Assembly: GCF_020880975.1 (NCBI RefSeq) | Contig: NZ_JAJIWP010000001.1 | Span: forward strand, 372,001 to 436,000 | Reading direction: 5' to 3' | DNA length: 64,000 nucleotides | From: Mucilaginibacter sp. UR6-1 | GTDB taxonomy: Bacteria; Bacteroidota; Bacteroidia; Sphingobacteriales; Sphingobacteriaceae | In this document: positions 10,060 to 19,510 of the stretch, one piece after another | Position numbering within the stretch: position 1 is the stretch's first letter | Layout of the letters: each line of letters begins with the position of its first letter | The notes under the pieces: generated by a model | What the model was told of the DNA's origin: nothing | Database searches by the model: none | Seen by the model: only the letters and a program-made list of their open reading frames with translations | Translations under genes and position numbers: made by a program

Positions 10060-11019
10060 TTATTCGGATTTTTGGTGATCTGAATAAGTTTGCAAAAATT
10101 TGATGTTGCGTTCAAGTCCGCTGAATTTAGCACGCTTTACTGCCGATTTTTGGAATACTTTTTTGAATGTTTCTTCCGTCAGTTCGGTCCAGTCGGCCGT
10201 GGTAAGGCCCAAAAGGTCGGGGTGTGGGTTAAAAGATGGTTCGTTATGTATAACAGAAAATTTATTCCAGGGGCAAACATCCTGGCAAACGTCGCAGCCA
10301 AACATCCAACCCTCCATTTTATCTTTAAACGCTGATGGTATCTCGTTTTTGAGTTCAATAGTTAGGTACGATATGCAACGGCTGCCATCAACCACATAAG
10401 GGCCAACAATAGCATCAGTAGGGCACGCATCAATGCAGCGGGTACAGGTTCCGCAGTGGTCGGCAGTGGGTTCAATATCATATTCCAGGTCCAGGTCAAT
10501 GATCAGTTCGGCCAAAAAATAAAACGAGCCTGCCTTTTTATTGATCAGGTTACTGTTTTTACCTATCCAACCCAGGCCTGCTTTTTTAGCCCAGGCCTTA
10601 TCAAGCACCGGTGCCGAATCAACAAACGCACGTCCGCCAACATCCCCAATATTTTCCTGTATAAACTGCAGCAATTGTTTTAGTTTATCTTTTATAACAT
10701 GATGATAATCGGCACCGTAGGCGTACTTTGATATTTTAGGAGCGTCAGGTTCTGCCTGTTTTTGATCGGTATAATAATTTAATGCTAATGATATTACCGA
10801 GCGGGCACCTTCAACCAGCAGCCTTGGATCAAGCCTTTTGTCAAAGTGGTTTTCCATGTACTGCATTTCGCCGTGCATGTTTTTGTTGAGCCAGCTTTCA
10901 AGTCGGGGGGCTTCGTCTTCTAAAAAATCGGCCCTGGCTATACCGCAAAATAAAAAACCGAGCCTTTGTGCCTCGTCCTTTATTAATTTACTGTATAATA
11001 CTTTATTATTTAAGGCCAT
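10060..11019 (-). CDS. queG: Epoxyqueuosine reductase QueG
   Basis: QueG reduces epoxyqueuosine to queuosine in tRNA, the last step of Q synthesis, using cobalamin and two 4Fe-4S clusters. The protein of 319 aa carries a first cluster motif [16 protein letters not shown] near residue 190 and a second [13 protein letters not shown] near residue 245. The N-terminal half has the expected [16 protein letters not shown] segment. Length is close to typical for the short form without the C-terminal HEAT extension. It is monocistronic and divergent from the TPR protein gene at 11163. Confidence 0.95.
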   Translation of the reverse strand: MALNNKVLYSKLIKDEAQRLGFLFCGIARADFLEDEAPRLESWLNKNMHGEMQYMENHFDKRLDPRLLVEGARSVISLALNYYTDQKQAEPDAPKISKYAYGADYHHVIKDKLKQLLQFIQENIGDVGGRAFVDSAPVLDKAWAKKAGLGWIGKNSNLINKKAGSFYFLAELIIDLDLEYDIEPTADHCGTCTRCIDACPTDAIVGPYVVDGSRCISYLTIELKNEIPSAFKDKMEGWMFGCDVCQDVCPWNKFSVIHNEPSFNPHPDLLGLTTADWTELTEETFKKVFQKSAVKRAKFSGLERNIKFLQTYSDHQKSE

Positions 11020-11162
11020 TAATCAATTACACCACTTTGATAAGCACAAAATTAGGTAAAACTCATAAATGCTGAGTTAATATAATTTTATAATCAAATA
11101 CACTTTTAACGTTACTTGACAGGATATTTTTATATTTAGCTGACAATTGTGTGATATTAGAT

Positions 11163-12629
11163 ATGCTTATACGGAAAAGGTACTACTTTCTTGCACTGTT
11201 TTTCTGTTTGGCATTAACCCGTGCATCAGCAGGTATTATTGATACTGCTTATGTAACACGCTTACTGAAAGGGGAAGAGCGACAAGCTAACGATGGCGAT
11301 CTGGCACGTTACTTAAATAATTACTTTATTGCCGCGCCGTTAAATGATGTTGCTACAGCCCGTACTTACATTGGCCCGATATTAAAAAAATACAGAAAAA
11401 GGGAAGGCCCGGCATTTGAATATTTTATAAGCGGAATAATTCAAAAAAGACTGCTGCATTATGACAAGGCTAAAAAAAGCTTTGATAACGCTATTGTAAT
11501 AGCCGAAAAAACGGGCAACCATTACCTGCTATTTTCATTACATAGTAACCAGGCTTTTATTTGGGCATCGCAAGGTAACAGTGCCGAGGCAATGGATAAT
11601 TACCGTTTAGCACAAAAGGAGGCTACGGCACTTAATGATATAAACCGGCACATTTTGCTGGCTATCAATATCTCTGACCTGTATTATAAGAATAATCTTT
11701 TTAAGCAATCGCTGCAATACCTGGATCAGGCGGAAGCCATGAATAATGCCGCCAAATCAAAAAAATTCCACCACGAAAATTTTATCTATCTTAATAAGGC
11801 CGAAATATATTTCAGGTTGAACAACCTGGATTCGTTAAAAAAATATCATCGTTTGTTATTTAGTCCCGATAGGGCTTCAACCGGTATCTACGAGTTCAGG
11901 AAAAGGGTTTCCTATCTTTTAACCATAGCCGGAGGCAGTTATATAAAAGCTATTGATGAAATAAATACCCTTAAAACTGATAAAAAATACCCTTTTTGGA
12001 ATGAAGATCTGATATACCTGGCTGATGCATACTACAAGGCGGATATGAATGATTCGGCAAAAGTTACCATCAACAGTATTTTAGGGTCCATTGGCAAAAA
12101 CGACAATCCATTTTTAAAATATCATTTGCATGAGATACTCGGGCAAATAGATATGAAGAATGCAGATACCATTAGTGCTGCTAAAAACTTTGCAATAGCA
12201 TTAGCCGAATTCCAAACGCATACCGACCGTATGGTGCAGGTAGCTAATATATCTTCGCAAATGAAGATTGACCAGATAGCTGAAGACTTTATCAGAAAAG
12301 AGGAACAATATAAACGGCAACGGTTGATGTTGATATTCGCGGTTGTTGTATTTGCGCTTTTGGTAGGTATCATCATTATGTTTTACCGTAACATTAAGCA
12401 AAAGCATTACTACGAGCAGCTTTTGTATAAAGCAAAACACCACGAACTGGCATTTATTAACTCGCACGAGGTGCGCCGGCACTTGTCAAATATATTAGGA
12501 TTGGTGGGTTTGTTGCAGGATAAAGGTCTTACGAAAGCAGAAGCCGATCAAATAACAGGCAATCTTGATCACTCCGCTCAAAGCCTTGACAGCGCCATCA
12601 AAAATATCTCCGAAAAATTAGACAATTGA
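11163..12629 (+). CDS. Exported TPR protein with membrane segment and HisKA-like C-terminus, no ATPase domain
   Basis: The ATG at 11163 is preferred over the upstream GTG at 11151, because it gives a clean signal peptide (MLIRKRYYFLALFFCLALT). About 350 residues of helical TPR-like repeats follow, for example EYFISGIIQKRLLHYDKAKK and INISDLYYKNNLFKQSLQYL. A transmembrane helix (LMLIFAVVVFALLVGIIIMF) precedes about 80 cytoplasmic residues. These contain INSHEVRRHLSNILGLVGLL, which matches the phospho-acceptor H-box helix of Bacteroidota TPR histidine kinases. The protein ends after the second dimerisation helix, and no N, G1 or G2 ATP-binding boxes follow. I infer a receptor that is phosphorylated in trans or signals by dimerisation alone. 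Confidence 0.75.
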   Translation: MLIRKRYYFLALFFCLALTRASAGIIDTAYVTRLLKGEERQANDGDLARYLNNYFIAAPLNDVATARTYIGPILKKYRKREGPAFEYFISGIIQKRLLHYDKAKKSFDNAIVIAEKTGNHYLLFSLHSNQAFIWASQGNSAEAMDNYRLAQKEATALNDINRHILLAINISDLYYKNNLFKQSLQYLDQAEAMNNAAKSKKFHHENFIYLNKAEIYFRLNNLDSLKKYHRLLFSPDRASTGIYEFRKRVSYLLTIAGGSYIKAIDEINTLKTDKKYPFWNEDLIYLADAYYKADMNDSAKVTINSILGSIGKNDNPFLKYHLHEILGQIDMKNADTISAAKNFAIALAEFQTHTDRMVQVANISSQMKIDQIAEDFIRKEEQYKRQRLMLIFAVVVFALLVGIIIMFYRNIKQKHYYEQLLYKAKHHELAFINSHEVRRHLSNILGLVGLLQDKGLTKAEADQITGNLDHSAQSLDSAIKNISEKLDN

Positions 12630-12748
12630 CCTTTACAGGCTACGAAATAGGTTTTCTATAAGTTTTAACTTGCTTAGCGAGGGCTATGGTATGGCCTTTG
12701 CTTAATGGTTAATAAATTTATGAAGATCCATTTTATTAGCAAAAGCAT

Positions 12749-13141
12749 ATGTTACGACAGATAGAGGAACTGCCTGCTCATGTGCTTGGTGTACATGCGG
12801 TTGGAAAGATAACCAATAAGGATATTAAATCTGTGCTTGAACCTGCTGTAAGCCATTTATTTAAAGCATATGGCGAATTAAATTATATACTTGTTGCCGA
12901 GAGCAGTATCTGGGATTTTACAACCGGGGCCATGTTTGCCTATTTTTTTCTGATCTTGAAATATTACTCTAAATGGAACAAGGTAGCCGTGGTTGCTGAT
13001 GACAGGGGTATTAACAGCTTTACAACAGTTTTCCGGTTTTTGATACCGGGCGTTTCAAAGCGGTTCGGTTTTAGTGATATGGATAAGGCTATACAATGGA
13101 TAGCAAAACGCGATACTAAATTAAATACCTATGACAACTGA
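12749..13141 (+). CDS. SpoIIAA/STAS-like protein
   Basis: This 130-residue cytoplasmic protein has the alternating beta-alpha pattern of the SpoIIAA-like STAS family found in many environmental bacteria: HVLGVHAVGKITNKDIKSVL, then YILVAESSIWDFTTGAMFAY, WNKVAVVADDRGINSFTTVF and a C-terminal helix DKAIQWIAKRD. These small proteins are thought to bind lipids or other hydrophobic ligands, or to act in stress signalling; the role is not settled. The next ORF begins inside its last codons, suggesting translational coupling. The TPR sensor gene lies 119 bases upstream on the same strand. Confidence 0.7.
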   Translation: MLRQIEELPAHVLGVHAVGKITNKDIKSVLEPAVSHLFKAYGELNYILVAESSIWDFTTGAMFAYFFLILKYYSKWNKVAVVADDRGINSFTTVFRFLIPGVSKRFGFSDMDKAIQWIAKRDTKLNTYDN

Positions 13142-13340
13142 AAACAACGATCAAAACACTGACCCGAAAGAAGCTAACCCAGGGGAGAATACCGGTGGTA
13201 ATGAACTGGCTAAAGGCAATCAGCCAAATGAGCAGAAAAAGCTGGATGATGAGCGCGTACATACCGTAACCCCTGATAATGATAGTGGCGACCCGGGGCC
13301 ACCCATTGAAGAAAGGGATACACAAAAGCACGACGAATGA
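13131..13340 (+). CDS. Small disordered acidic protein, 69 aa
   Basis: The start codon overlaps the end of the STAS-like gene by 11 bases in another frame. The product is extremely polar, with no hydrophobic core; it is rich in Asn, Asp, Glu, Gly, Pro and Lys (for example EANPGENTGGNELAKGNQ). It is probably intrinsically disordered. Similar low-complexity stress-related small proteins are common in Sphingobacteriaceae, but I cannot name this one. The strong terminator 10 bases downstream supports its being the last gene of a real operon. Confidence 0.55.
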   Translation: MTTENNDQNTDPKEANPGENTGGNELAKGNQPNEQKKLDDERVHTVTPDNDSGDPGPPIEERDTQKHDE

Positions 13341-13350
13341 TAATAAATTG

Positions 13351-13389
13351 AACAAACAAGCCCGCTGTTTTTGGCGGGCTTGTTTGTTT
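13351..13389. terminator. Bidirectional terminator
   Basis: AACAAACAAGCCCGC (13351-13365) pairs with GCGGGCTTGTTTGTTT (13374-13389) over a short T-rich loop. It sits between two convergent genes and overlaps the stop codon of the minus-strand deacetylase. Confidence 0.9.
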
Positions 13390-14240
13390 TAAAAGCTGTT
13401 TTTAATACTGTTGTGCAATGTTTTTGGACTCCAGTAACCACTGCCTAATATGCGGCGAACGGTATATAAAGGGTCTTGCTGATCGCGTTTTTCGGCTAAC
13501 TGGAAAGCCAGCTTAAAGCCACGGCTTTTTAATTCAGGAAGGCCATCAATATTCCATAAGCCGAAAGGATAGGCAAAATATTCTATTTTTTTGCCGGTGA
13601 TATCCTCAAGGCGTTTTGTTGGCTTATCTAACTGGATCAGCCAATCTTCGCCTTTAAGTTTTTTAAAGTTATGATGATCCCAGGTATGGCTGCCTATGAT
13701 GTTTCCCTCGTCAGATAATTCTTTAATCTGCTGGCTATTCATATAATTAGGCCTGCCTATTGATACCGTCATGATAAAGTATACAGCCTTGTAGCCATAC
13801 TTTTTCAGCTCCGGTGCAGCAATGGTATACTGATCGAGGTCGGTATCATCAAAAGTAAGCATTACCGGTTTTGAGGGTAGCGCTTTACCGTAAACCAGGT
13901 AATCATACAACTGATCGGGCAAAATAGTATGGTAGCCACTATCAGCCAGCATTTTTATATGGGCTTTGAAATTATCAGGTTCAACAATGTAATCCTTAGC
14001 GCTTTTTGAGTCGCGCGGGCGCCAGTTGCGTATCTGGTGATAGCAGATAACAGGCACCTGGGGCCTTGATAGTATGGTAGTGGCATCAGCAGCCTTAGTG
14101 TGTACAGTTTTAATAGCAGTATCACTATCCACAGCGGCCTTGGCCGAACTATCTGTAGGTAAATTACTGTTTGATACAGATTGGCAGGATGTAAGAGCCG
14201 CGCCCACAAAGCAGGCAACGGCTAAAAAATGCTTTAGCAT
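13389..14240 (-). CDS. Polysaccharide deacetylase family lipoprotein
   Basis: The 283-aa product has a lipoprotein signal peptide with lipobox LTSC at residues 16-19, so it should be tethered in the envelope. The NodB-type catalytic core is visible: VICYHQIRNW, then MLTFDDTDLDQY (the metal-binding Asp-Asp), NIIGSHTWDHHNF (the His-x-x-x-His pair) and YFAYPFGLWNID. Family members remove N- or O-acetyl groups from chitin, peptidoglycan or exopolysaccharide; the substrate here is unknown. It lies downstream of the Gfo/Idh/MocA gene on the same strand, 84 bases away, possibly co-transcribed. The stop codon lies within the terminator hairpin. Confidence 0.9.
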   Translation of the reverse strand: MLKHFLAVACFVGAALTSCQSVSNSNLPTDSSAKAAVDSDTAIKTVHTKAADATTILSRPQVPVICYHQIRNWRPRDSKSAKDYIVEPDNFKAHIKMLADSGYHTILPDQLYDYLVYGKALPSKPVMLTFDDTDLDQYTIAAPELKKYGYKAVYFIMTVSIGRPNYMNSQQIKELSDEGNIIGSHTWDHHNFKKLKGEDWLIQLDKPTKRLEDITGKKIEYFAYPFGLWNIDGLPELKSRGFKLAFQLAEKRDQQDPLYTVRRILGSGYWSPKTLHNSIKNSF

Positions 14241-14324
14241 AAATTAAAACGACGTTTTTTTTGAAGGCGCTAAATTAAAATAATTCAATCGCATAAAACG
14301 GGCGGTATAAAAATAAAATCGGGG

Positions 14325-15410
14325 TTATAATACAATGCGTTTACCCTGCTTTATGGAGCGCTTGGCAGCATCCAGTATTTGCATAACTATCATATTATAT
14401 TCAAGCGATGCCTGGTCGTTCTTTTCATCTATCTTGCCATTAATTACGGCTGACAGATACAATAAAGGATTATTGAAGGGAGCTTTCAACGCCTGCGCTT
14501 TATGTGTATTGCTGCTGTTCTCTTTAAGGCGTACCTGTAAATTGGTGCCATCAAAGGCATGTACGTAGCCGGTGCTGCCAAATACTTCCATATCCTTAAT
14601 ATTAAAAGGCCAGTTCCACGAGGCCTCTATTTGCCCTACAGCGCCGGGGTATTCAACCAGTATGGTGGCATCGTCCTCAACCTTTGGGTACACCTGTGGT
14701 TTGTAATGGCGGGCTATTGCGGTAACGGCTGTGGGTTTTTGCCCTTTCATTAGCCATGTCATCAGGTCGGCACCATAACAACCAAAGTCATTAAGCGCAC
14801 CGGCTCCGTTAAGTACAGGGTCGGTAAGCCAGCTTAAAAACTCTTCGCTGCAACCAATTTCCCGCGGGCCACGGTGCCCGTCATGCACTACCATTTTACG
14901 TACCGTGCCCAGGCTGTCATTGGTTACCAGGTCATAAACCTCTTTGAACGAGTCATACCAGGTGGTTTCGTAATTAGTAAGCACCTTTATTTTGTACTGA
15001 TTGGCAAGTGTTTGTATTCGCTGTGCCTGCTGTAATGTTGCTGCCAAAGGTTTTTCAACCATAACGGGTATATGCAGCGGGGCGCAGGTTTCAACCACAT
15101 CAACATGCCGGGCAACGGCATTATAACCTAAAACCGCATCAGGTTTTTGGCGCTGCAAAGCTGTTTTCAGGTCACTGTAAAATATGTTTTCAGGCAGTTT
15201 ATAGAGTTTGCTGTATTTATCCCACAGTTTTTTATCAGGTTCGGCAATGCCTATAATATCAACCTCACCTTTGCGCTGCTGGTTCATAATGTTGTGCACA
15301 TGGTCATGCGATAAGCCGGCTATAACAACCTTCAATTTACGTTGTGCTGATGCCATGGTGCAGGCGCTTAGTACCAAAATGGCAGCGCATATTATGTTTT
15401 TCATTCTCAT
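14325..15410 (-). CDS. Exported Gfo/Idh/MocA family oxidoreductase
   Basis: The protein starts with a signal sequence (MRMKNIICAAILVLSACTMA) that could be cleaved by signal peptidase I after ASAQ or processed as a lipoprotein at LSAC. The Rossmann core begins KLKVVIAGLSHDHVHNIM and continues with VMVEKPLAATLQQAQRI, which holds the conserved Glu-Lys-Pro of the family. The C-terminal half is the GFO/IDH/MocA alpha-beta domain (NGAGALNDFGCYGADLMTWL). Exported members in Bacteroidota are common and are usually assigned to sugar oxidation or glycoside cleavage. The substrate cannot be read from sequence. Length (361 aa) is normal. Confidence 0.9.
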   Translation of the reverse strand: MRMKNIICAAILVLSACTMASAQRKLKVVIAGLSHDHVHNIMNQQRKGEVDIIGIAEPDKKLWDKYSKLYKLPENIFYSDLKTALQRQKPDAVLGYNAVARHVDVVETCAPLHIPVMVEKPLAATLQQAQRIQTLANQYKIKVLTNYETTWYDSFKEVYDLVTNDSLGTVRKMVVHDGHRGPREIGCSEEFLSWLTDPVLNGAGALNDFGCYGADLMTWLMKGQKPTAVTAIARHYKPQVYPKVEDDATILVEYPGAVGQIEASWNWPFNIKDMEVFGSTGYVHAFDGTNLQVRLKENSSNTHKAQALKAPFNNPLLYLSAVINGKIDEKNDQASLEYNMIVMQILDAAKRSIKQGKRIVL

Positions 15411-15434
15411 AGGATAGATTGGTGTATAGCTAAT

Positions 15435-16463
15435 TTAAAACAGGGAAGGAGTGCCGCCCGGTTTAATTTTACCTAAATGTTTATAAGCTGCTTCGGTAAC
15501 TTCACGGCCGCGGGTAGTGCGCATTAAAAAGCCCTCCTGTATCAAAAAGGGTTCATACACCTCCTCAATCGTACCCTCATCTTCGCCTACAGCGGTGGCT
15601 ATCGTTTTTACCCCGACAGGGCCGCCTTTAAACTTGTCAATAATGGTTGCAAGTATCTTATTGTCCATCTCATCGAGGCCGTGCTCATCAACGTTCAGGG
15701 CGTTCAGGGCATAGCGGGCAATATCGGTATCAATATTACCATTGCCTTTTATCTGGGCAAAATCACGTGTGCGGCGCAGCAGTGCATTGGCAATACGCGG
15801 GGTACCGCGGCTGCGGCGGGCTATCTCATAAGCGCCCTCATCACTAATATCTGTTTTTAATATAGATGATGAACGCATCAGTATAGTGGTAAGCAATTTC
15901 GCGTCGTAATACTCGAGCCTTGAGTTAATGCCAAACCTCGCCCTTAAAGGCGCGGTAAGCAAACCTGAGCGTGTAGTAGCGCCCACCAGTGTAAAGGGGT
16001 TAAGTGATATTTGTACCGACCGCGCGTTAGGGCCGCTCTCCAGCATAATATCTATCTTAAAATCTTCCATGGCCGAGTACAAGTACTCCTCAACCAGCGG
16101 GCTAAGGCGATGTATCTCATCAATAAATAAAATGTCGCCGGTTTCAAGGTTGGTAAGTAAACCAGCCAAATCGCCGGGTTTATCAAGTACCGGGCCCGAT
16201 GTTATTTTTATACCCACGCCCATTTCATTAGCAATGATGTGCGAAAGGGTGGTTTTACCCAAACCCGGAGGGCCATGCAGCAGCACATGGTCAAGCGCTT
16301 CGCCACGCTGGCGCGCCGCCTGTACAAAAACTTTTAAGTTGGCTAATATTTTATGCTGGCCCGTAAAATCTTCAAATGCCTGGGGGCGTAATACTTTTTC
16401 AATATCACGTTCAACAGGGCTTAAGCGTTCACTCGCCGGATCAAGGTGCTCATTCATTGCCAA
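15435..16463 (-). CDS. ruvB: Holliday junction branch migration helicase RuvB
   Basis: RuvB is the hexameric AAA+ motor that drives branch migration of Holliday junctions with RuvA. The 342-aa protein carries Walker [15 protein letters not shown], Walker [11 protein letters not shown], sensor 1 [11 protein letters not shown] with the arginine finger in LRARFG, and the C-terminal winged helix ([20 protein letters not shown]). All family landmarks are present and in order. The gene stands alone; ruvA and ruvC are not in the window. Confidence 0.98.
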   Translation of the reverse strand: MAMNEHLDPASERLSPVERDIEKVLRPQAFEDFTGQHKILANLKVFVQAARQRGEALDHVLLHGPPGLGKTTLSHIIANEMGVGIKITSGPVLDKPGDLAGLLTNLETGDILFIDEIHRLSPLVEEYLYSAMEDFKIDIMLESGPNARSVQISLNPFTLVGATTRSGLLTAPLRARFGINSRLEYYDAKLLTTILMRSSSILKTDISDEGAYEIARRSRGTPRIANALLRRTRDFAQIKGNGNIDTDIARYALNALNVDEHGLDEMDNKILATIIDKFKGGPVGVKTIATAVGEDEGTIEEVYEPFLIQEGFLMRTTRGREVTEAAYKHLGKIKPGGTPSLF

Positions 16464-16643
16464 CGAAATTAGTAATTTTTTCAGGTTTTACATACAGTAG
16501 TATATAGCTCATTGCTTATAATTCCAGATAATTTAAACCGCCGCCGCTATTATTTTGTTATTATTTATGGTTGTTAAATATGTTGCAACCTGTTAATATA
16601 CAAACCGTAAACAGGGCTAAACCTGCTTACTAAACTTTATATT

Positions 16644-17864
16644 ATGCAAGCTGATATGCTACCGGTACCTGTAAATGAGATGGAAAGGGTTATTGAACTT
16701 TCTGATTATGACCTTGACTACAGCAGCCTGCAGGACCAATTTAAGGATCTTACCACCCTTGCCGCGAAAATAGCCGGTACTGATGTTTCCCTGGTAAATC
16801 TTATCGACTCGTATACCTCATGGACAATAGCCCGGCATGGCCTGCCTGTTGAACAACTGCCGCGTGAAGAAACGGTTTGCCAGTATACCATAGCCGGTGC
16901 TGATAATTTTGAGGTGAGCGATCTTACCGCTGATGAACGATTTAAAGATAAATCGTACGTAAGCGGAGCGCCGAACCTGAAATATTATTTCGGCGTGCCT
17001 TTACGTACGGCAAGCGGTAATAACTTAGGCGCGCTTTGTTTGATGGACGCGCAAACCAAACAGCTAAGCCCCGAAAAAATAGAGATGCTGAAAATTATTG
17101 CAGGCGAAATAGTTAACCGTTTACAGGTTTATAAAACCCTGCAGGAACTTAAACGTAATGCATCCGAGGCGATTGAAAGCAAAAAGCGGGTAGCGCATGA
17201 TATACGTGGCCCGGTAGGGGGCATCATCGGGTTGGCCAGGGTAATAAGCGAGCAGGGTGATGAAAACAGCATGGAAGAGGTGCTTGAATTTATAAACCTG
17301 ATATATAAGAGCGGTAACTCCATACTTGAACTGGCTGATGAGATTTTAAGTACCGATATATCTAAAAGCGCTATTGCTGCTGTTGGCGTTAATGAGTTCA
17401 ATCAGCTTATGCTGAAGGACAGACTTGAAAAACTATATGCGCCGCAAGCTTTAAATAAAGGTATACATTTAACCATTACCACTAATGCAGGTACCGAGGC
17501 GGTGCCCTTTTCGCGCAATAAGCTGATGCAGATCATGGGTAATATCATATCTAACTCCATTAAGTTTACACCAAGAGGGGGCGGGGTTTCGGTAAGTATC
17601 GATCTTCAGTTGGGCGGCAGTTTAAATACATTGATATTTACCGTTGCCGATAATGGCATAGGCATGTTGCCCGCACAGGTAGCATCTATTTTAATGGGCG
17701 AGGGCAAATCAACCAAAGGCACTGTTGGTGAACAGGGGTATGGTTTTGGGTTATCGCTTGTTAAGCATTTGATAGATAGCCTGAACGGAAATTTAGATAT
17801 CGCATCAACACCCGGCCAGGGCAGTGTATTCACCGTAAAAATTCCGCAAAGCCAGGCCGGATAA
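16644..17864 (+). CDS. GAF-domain sensor histidine kinase
   Basis: This is a soluble kinase of 406 aa with no membrane segment. Residues about 20-160 form a GAF domain (SLVNLIDSYTSWTIARHGLP, YYFGVPLRTASGNNLGALCL). The H-box is KRVAHDIRGPVGGIIGLARV, with the likely phospho-acceptor His near residue 190. The ATPase boxes follow: N-box MGNIISNSIKFTPRGG, G1 ADNGIGM and G2 GYGFGLSLVKHLID. It probably senses a small cytoplasmic ligand or redox state. No response regulator gene is adjacent, so its partner is encoded elsewhere. Confidence 0.92.
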   Translation: MQADMLPVPVNEMERVIELSDYDLDYSSLQDQFKDLTTLAAKIAGTDVSLVNLIDSYTSWTIARHGLPVEQLPREETVCQYTIAGADNFEVSDLTADERFKDKSYVSGAPNLKYYFGVPLRTASGNNLGALCLMDAQTKQLSPEKIEMLKIIAGEIVNRLQVYKTLQELKRNASEAIESKKRVAHDIRGPVGGIIGLARVISEQGDENSMEEVLEFINLIYKSGNSILELADEILSTDISKSAIAAVGVNEFNQLMLKDRLEKLYAPQALNKGIHLTITTNAGTEAVPFSRNKLMQIMGNIISNSIKFTPRGGGVSVSIDLQLGGSLNTLIFTVADNGIGMLPAQVASILMGEGKSTKGTVGEQGYGFGLSLVKHLIDSLNGNLDIASTPGQGSVFTVKIPQSQAG

Positions 17865-17868
17865 AATA

Positions 17869-17900
17869 GAAAGCCCCACGCACTCGCTGCTGGGGCCTTC
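17869..17900 (+). terminator. Possible weak terminator after histidine kinase
   Basis: GAAAGCCCCA (17869-17878) pairs with TGGGGCCTTC (17891-17900) with one mismatch over a 12-base loop. No T-run follows, so this may be only a weak or factor-assisted end. The rest of the region up to 18081 shows no gene. Confidence 0.3.
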
Positions 17901-18081
17901 AAACCTAAACCTTATCACATAGCAGGCAGGAGCCTGCTGGTACAATAGTAGCACAAAATTTTGGTTTAGCTAACTCTTAATAGGAATTTTAATGCAATTC
18001 TAATCTCGGTTAACTATAGTTATATGATTTAAGCAATACTTACTAAGTTCAGTACTTTGGGATAATAATTATACCGACATT

Positions 18082-18858
18082 TCATAGTGGCACAACATCG
18101 ATAATTTCAAATAAACATGCCGTTAGGTTAAAGGCAAAGTGAAAGCACACACCATACCACATTGTTTTTTCTTTCAGAAATATATAAGCGATGAACATAC
18201 TAAATGGCAGCAGCCAGTATAGCGATAAAAAACTTAGGTGGATGATGGAAAACAAGAATGACGAGATAATAATAGCCTGCTTAACATCAACTATTTTTAA
18301 CAGGCCATTAATGAGGTATGCCCTAAAGCCAAGTTCTTCAGACAAAGCGGGTACTACCGCCATAGAGAGCAACATAAGTGCTTTGCCATATTTTAAATCA
18401 GCAAAGGCGTAATAGTAATAAACATGTTTGTCAAAAATGGTTTCGTTTATCCATGTAATAGTATAGTGGGTAAACAATGATATTAACATGGCAATGCCTA
18501 CGTATAGTGATAGTTTTTGTATGGAAAAGTCAGGCCATTTTAAATAATGTTTTACAGTAGACCAGTTCAAGGCCACAAAGCTTATATTTATAGTAGCCAG
18601 AATTATATCAAACACCGCCATCCATTTAAGCGTGTCAAAGTAGTCCACAAACTCAGCCAGGCAACATATTATTAAGTGTAGCCCAAAAAACAAACCGACT
18701 TGTTTTAATTGTAAAAAACGGTACGAGGTTTCTGGTATGTCATCCACAATCTGGCGATGGCCGCATGTGCCGCAATACCTGCTGCCGTTAACAACAGCCA
18801 TGCAGTTATTGCAAAGTTGTTGATCAATATCATGAGTTAATTCGGATATATGATTCAT
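18082..18858 (-). CDS. CPBP family intramembrane metalloprotease with N-terminal zinc ribbon
   Basis: The N-terminus is a zinc ribbon (CNNCMAVVNGSRYCGTCGHR) facing the cytoplasm. About six hydrophobic helices follow. The CPBP/Rce1 active-site motifs are present: SEELGFRAYLINGLL (Glu-Glu-x3-Arg), FSIIHLSF (Phe-x3-His) and the later FHFAFNLT (His plus Asn). Members are prenyl-protease-like membrane enzymes with roles in bacteriocin immunity or unknown processing. The gene lies 3 bases downstream of another zinc-ribbon membrane protein, so the two probably work together. Confidence 0.85.
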   Translation of the reverse strand: MNHISELTHDIDQQLCNNCMAVVNGSRYCGTCGHRQIVDDIPETSYRFLQLKQVGLFFGLHLIICCLAEFVDYFDTLKWMAVFDIILATINISFVALNWSTVKHYLKWPDFSIQKLSLYVGIAMLISLFTHYTITWINETIFDKHVYYYYAFADLKYGKALMLLSMAVVPALSEELGFRAYLINGLLKIVDVKQAIIISSFLFSIIHLSFLSLYWLLPFSMFIAYIFLKEKTMWYGVCFHFAFNLTACLFEIIDVVPL

Positions 18859-18861
18859 TTT

Positions 18862-19398
18862 TTAATTCAACTCTCTGCTGAGCTTTTCTGCATCCATGGC
18901 TGCTTTCATGCCTTTTATAAGCCAGGTAACCACAACAATTTTTACAATGATACCACGCAGCAATGATGCTGGTTCAACAATGGCGTTAAGTATGGTTATG
19001 AGGCCATACAGGGTTAAGGCTACTATAAATGCCGTTAATGGTTTATTTCGGCTCCATACACCAAGTAAAGCAAATACTGCTGATAAAACAATGTTTAATA
19101 TCAGTGTAAATACGGCATCTTCAGCTTCCTGGTTAACGGCGAACATGATGAACCCAAATAGCAGGAACGATCCGGCAATCCAGTACAACGAATAGCCCGC
19201 TTTCTTCATGCTTTCAGCATGTGTGTTAAGGTCTATTTGTTTTGATATGCGATTGGCCATGAAATTGTCTTTCTCTTCTTCAGTACCTTTTACAGGATAA
19301 CCGCAACTGTTGCAGAAATTATCATCAAGTACTATTGCAGAGGTACAGGCAGTGCATGTGGTGTTTGCCTGTTGGGCGGGGATAGGGGAATTTTCCAT
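18862..19398 (-). CDS. Zinc-ribbon membrane protein, 178 aa
   Basis: The product begins with a four-cysteine zinc ribbon (CTACTSAIVLDDNFCNSCGY) and a charged linker. Four hydrophobic helices follow (YWIAGSFLLFGFIMFAVN, AVFTLILNIVLSAVFALLGV, PLTAFIVALTLYGLITILNA and a final one near residue 150). I do not recognise a named family. It is the first gene of a two-gene unit with the CPBP protease; both carry N-terminal zinc ribbons, which suggests that they pair or bind a shared partner. Confidence 0.7.
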   Translation of the reverse strand: MENSPIPAQQANTTCTACTSAIVLDDNFCNSCGYPVKGTEEEKDNFMANRISKQIDLNTHAESMKKAGYSLYWIAGSFLLFGFIMFAVNQEAEDAVFTLILNIVLSAVFALLGVWSRNKPLTAFIVALTLYGLITILNAIVEPASLLRGIIVKIVVVTWLIKGMKAAMDAEKLSRELN

Positions 19399-19510
19399 TG
19401 TGTTACCGATAAGGTTGTTGCCCCGAAGATAATTTTTTTCTGTTTTTTTGGCAAATAGATTCTTAGCTTATTTTAATGAATAAGCGATGTTATGTAACTT
19501 GAAAAAGAGA

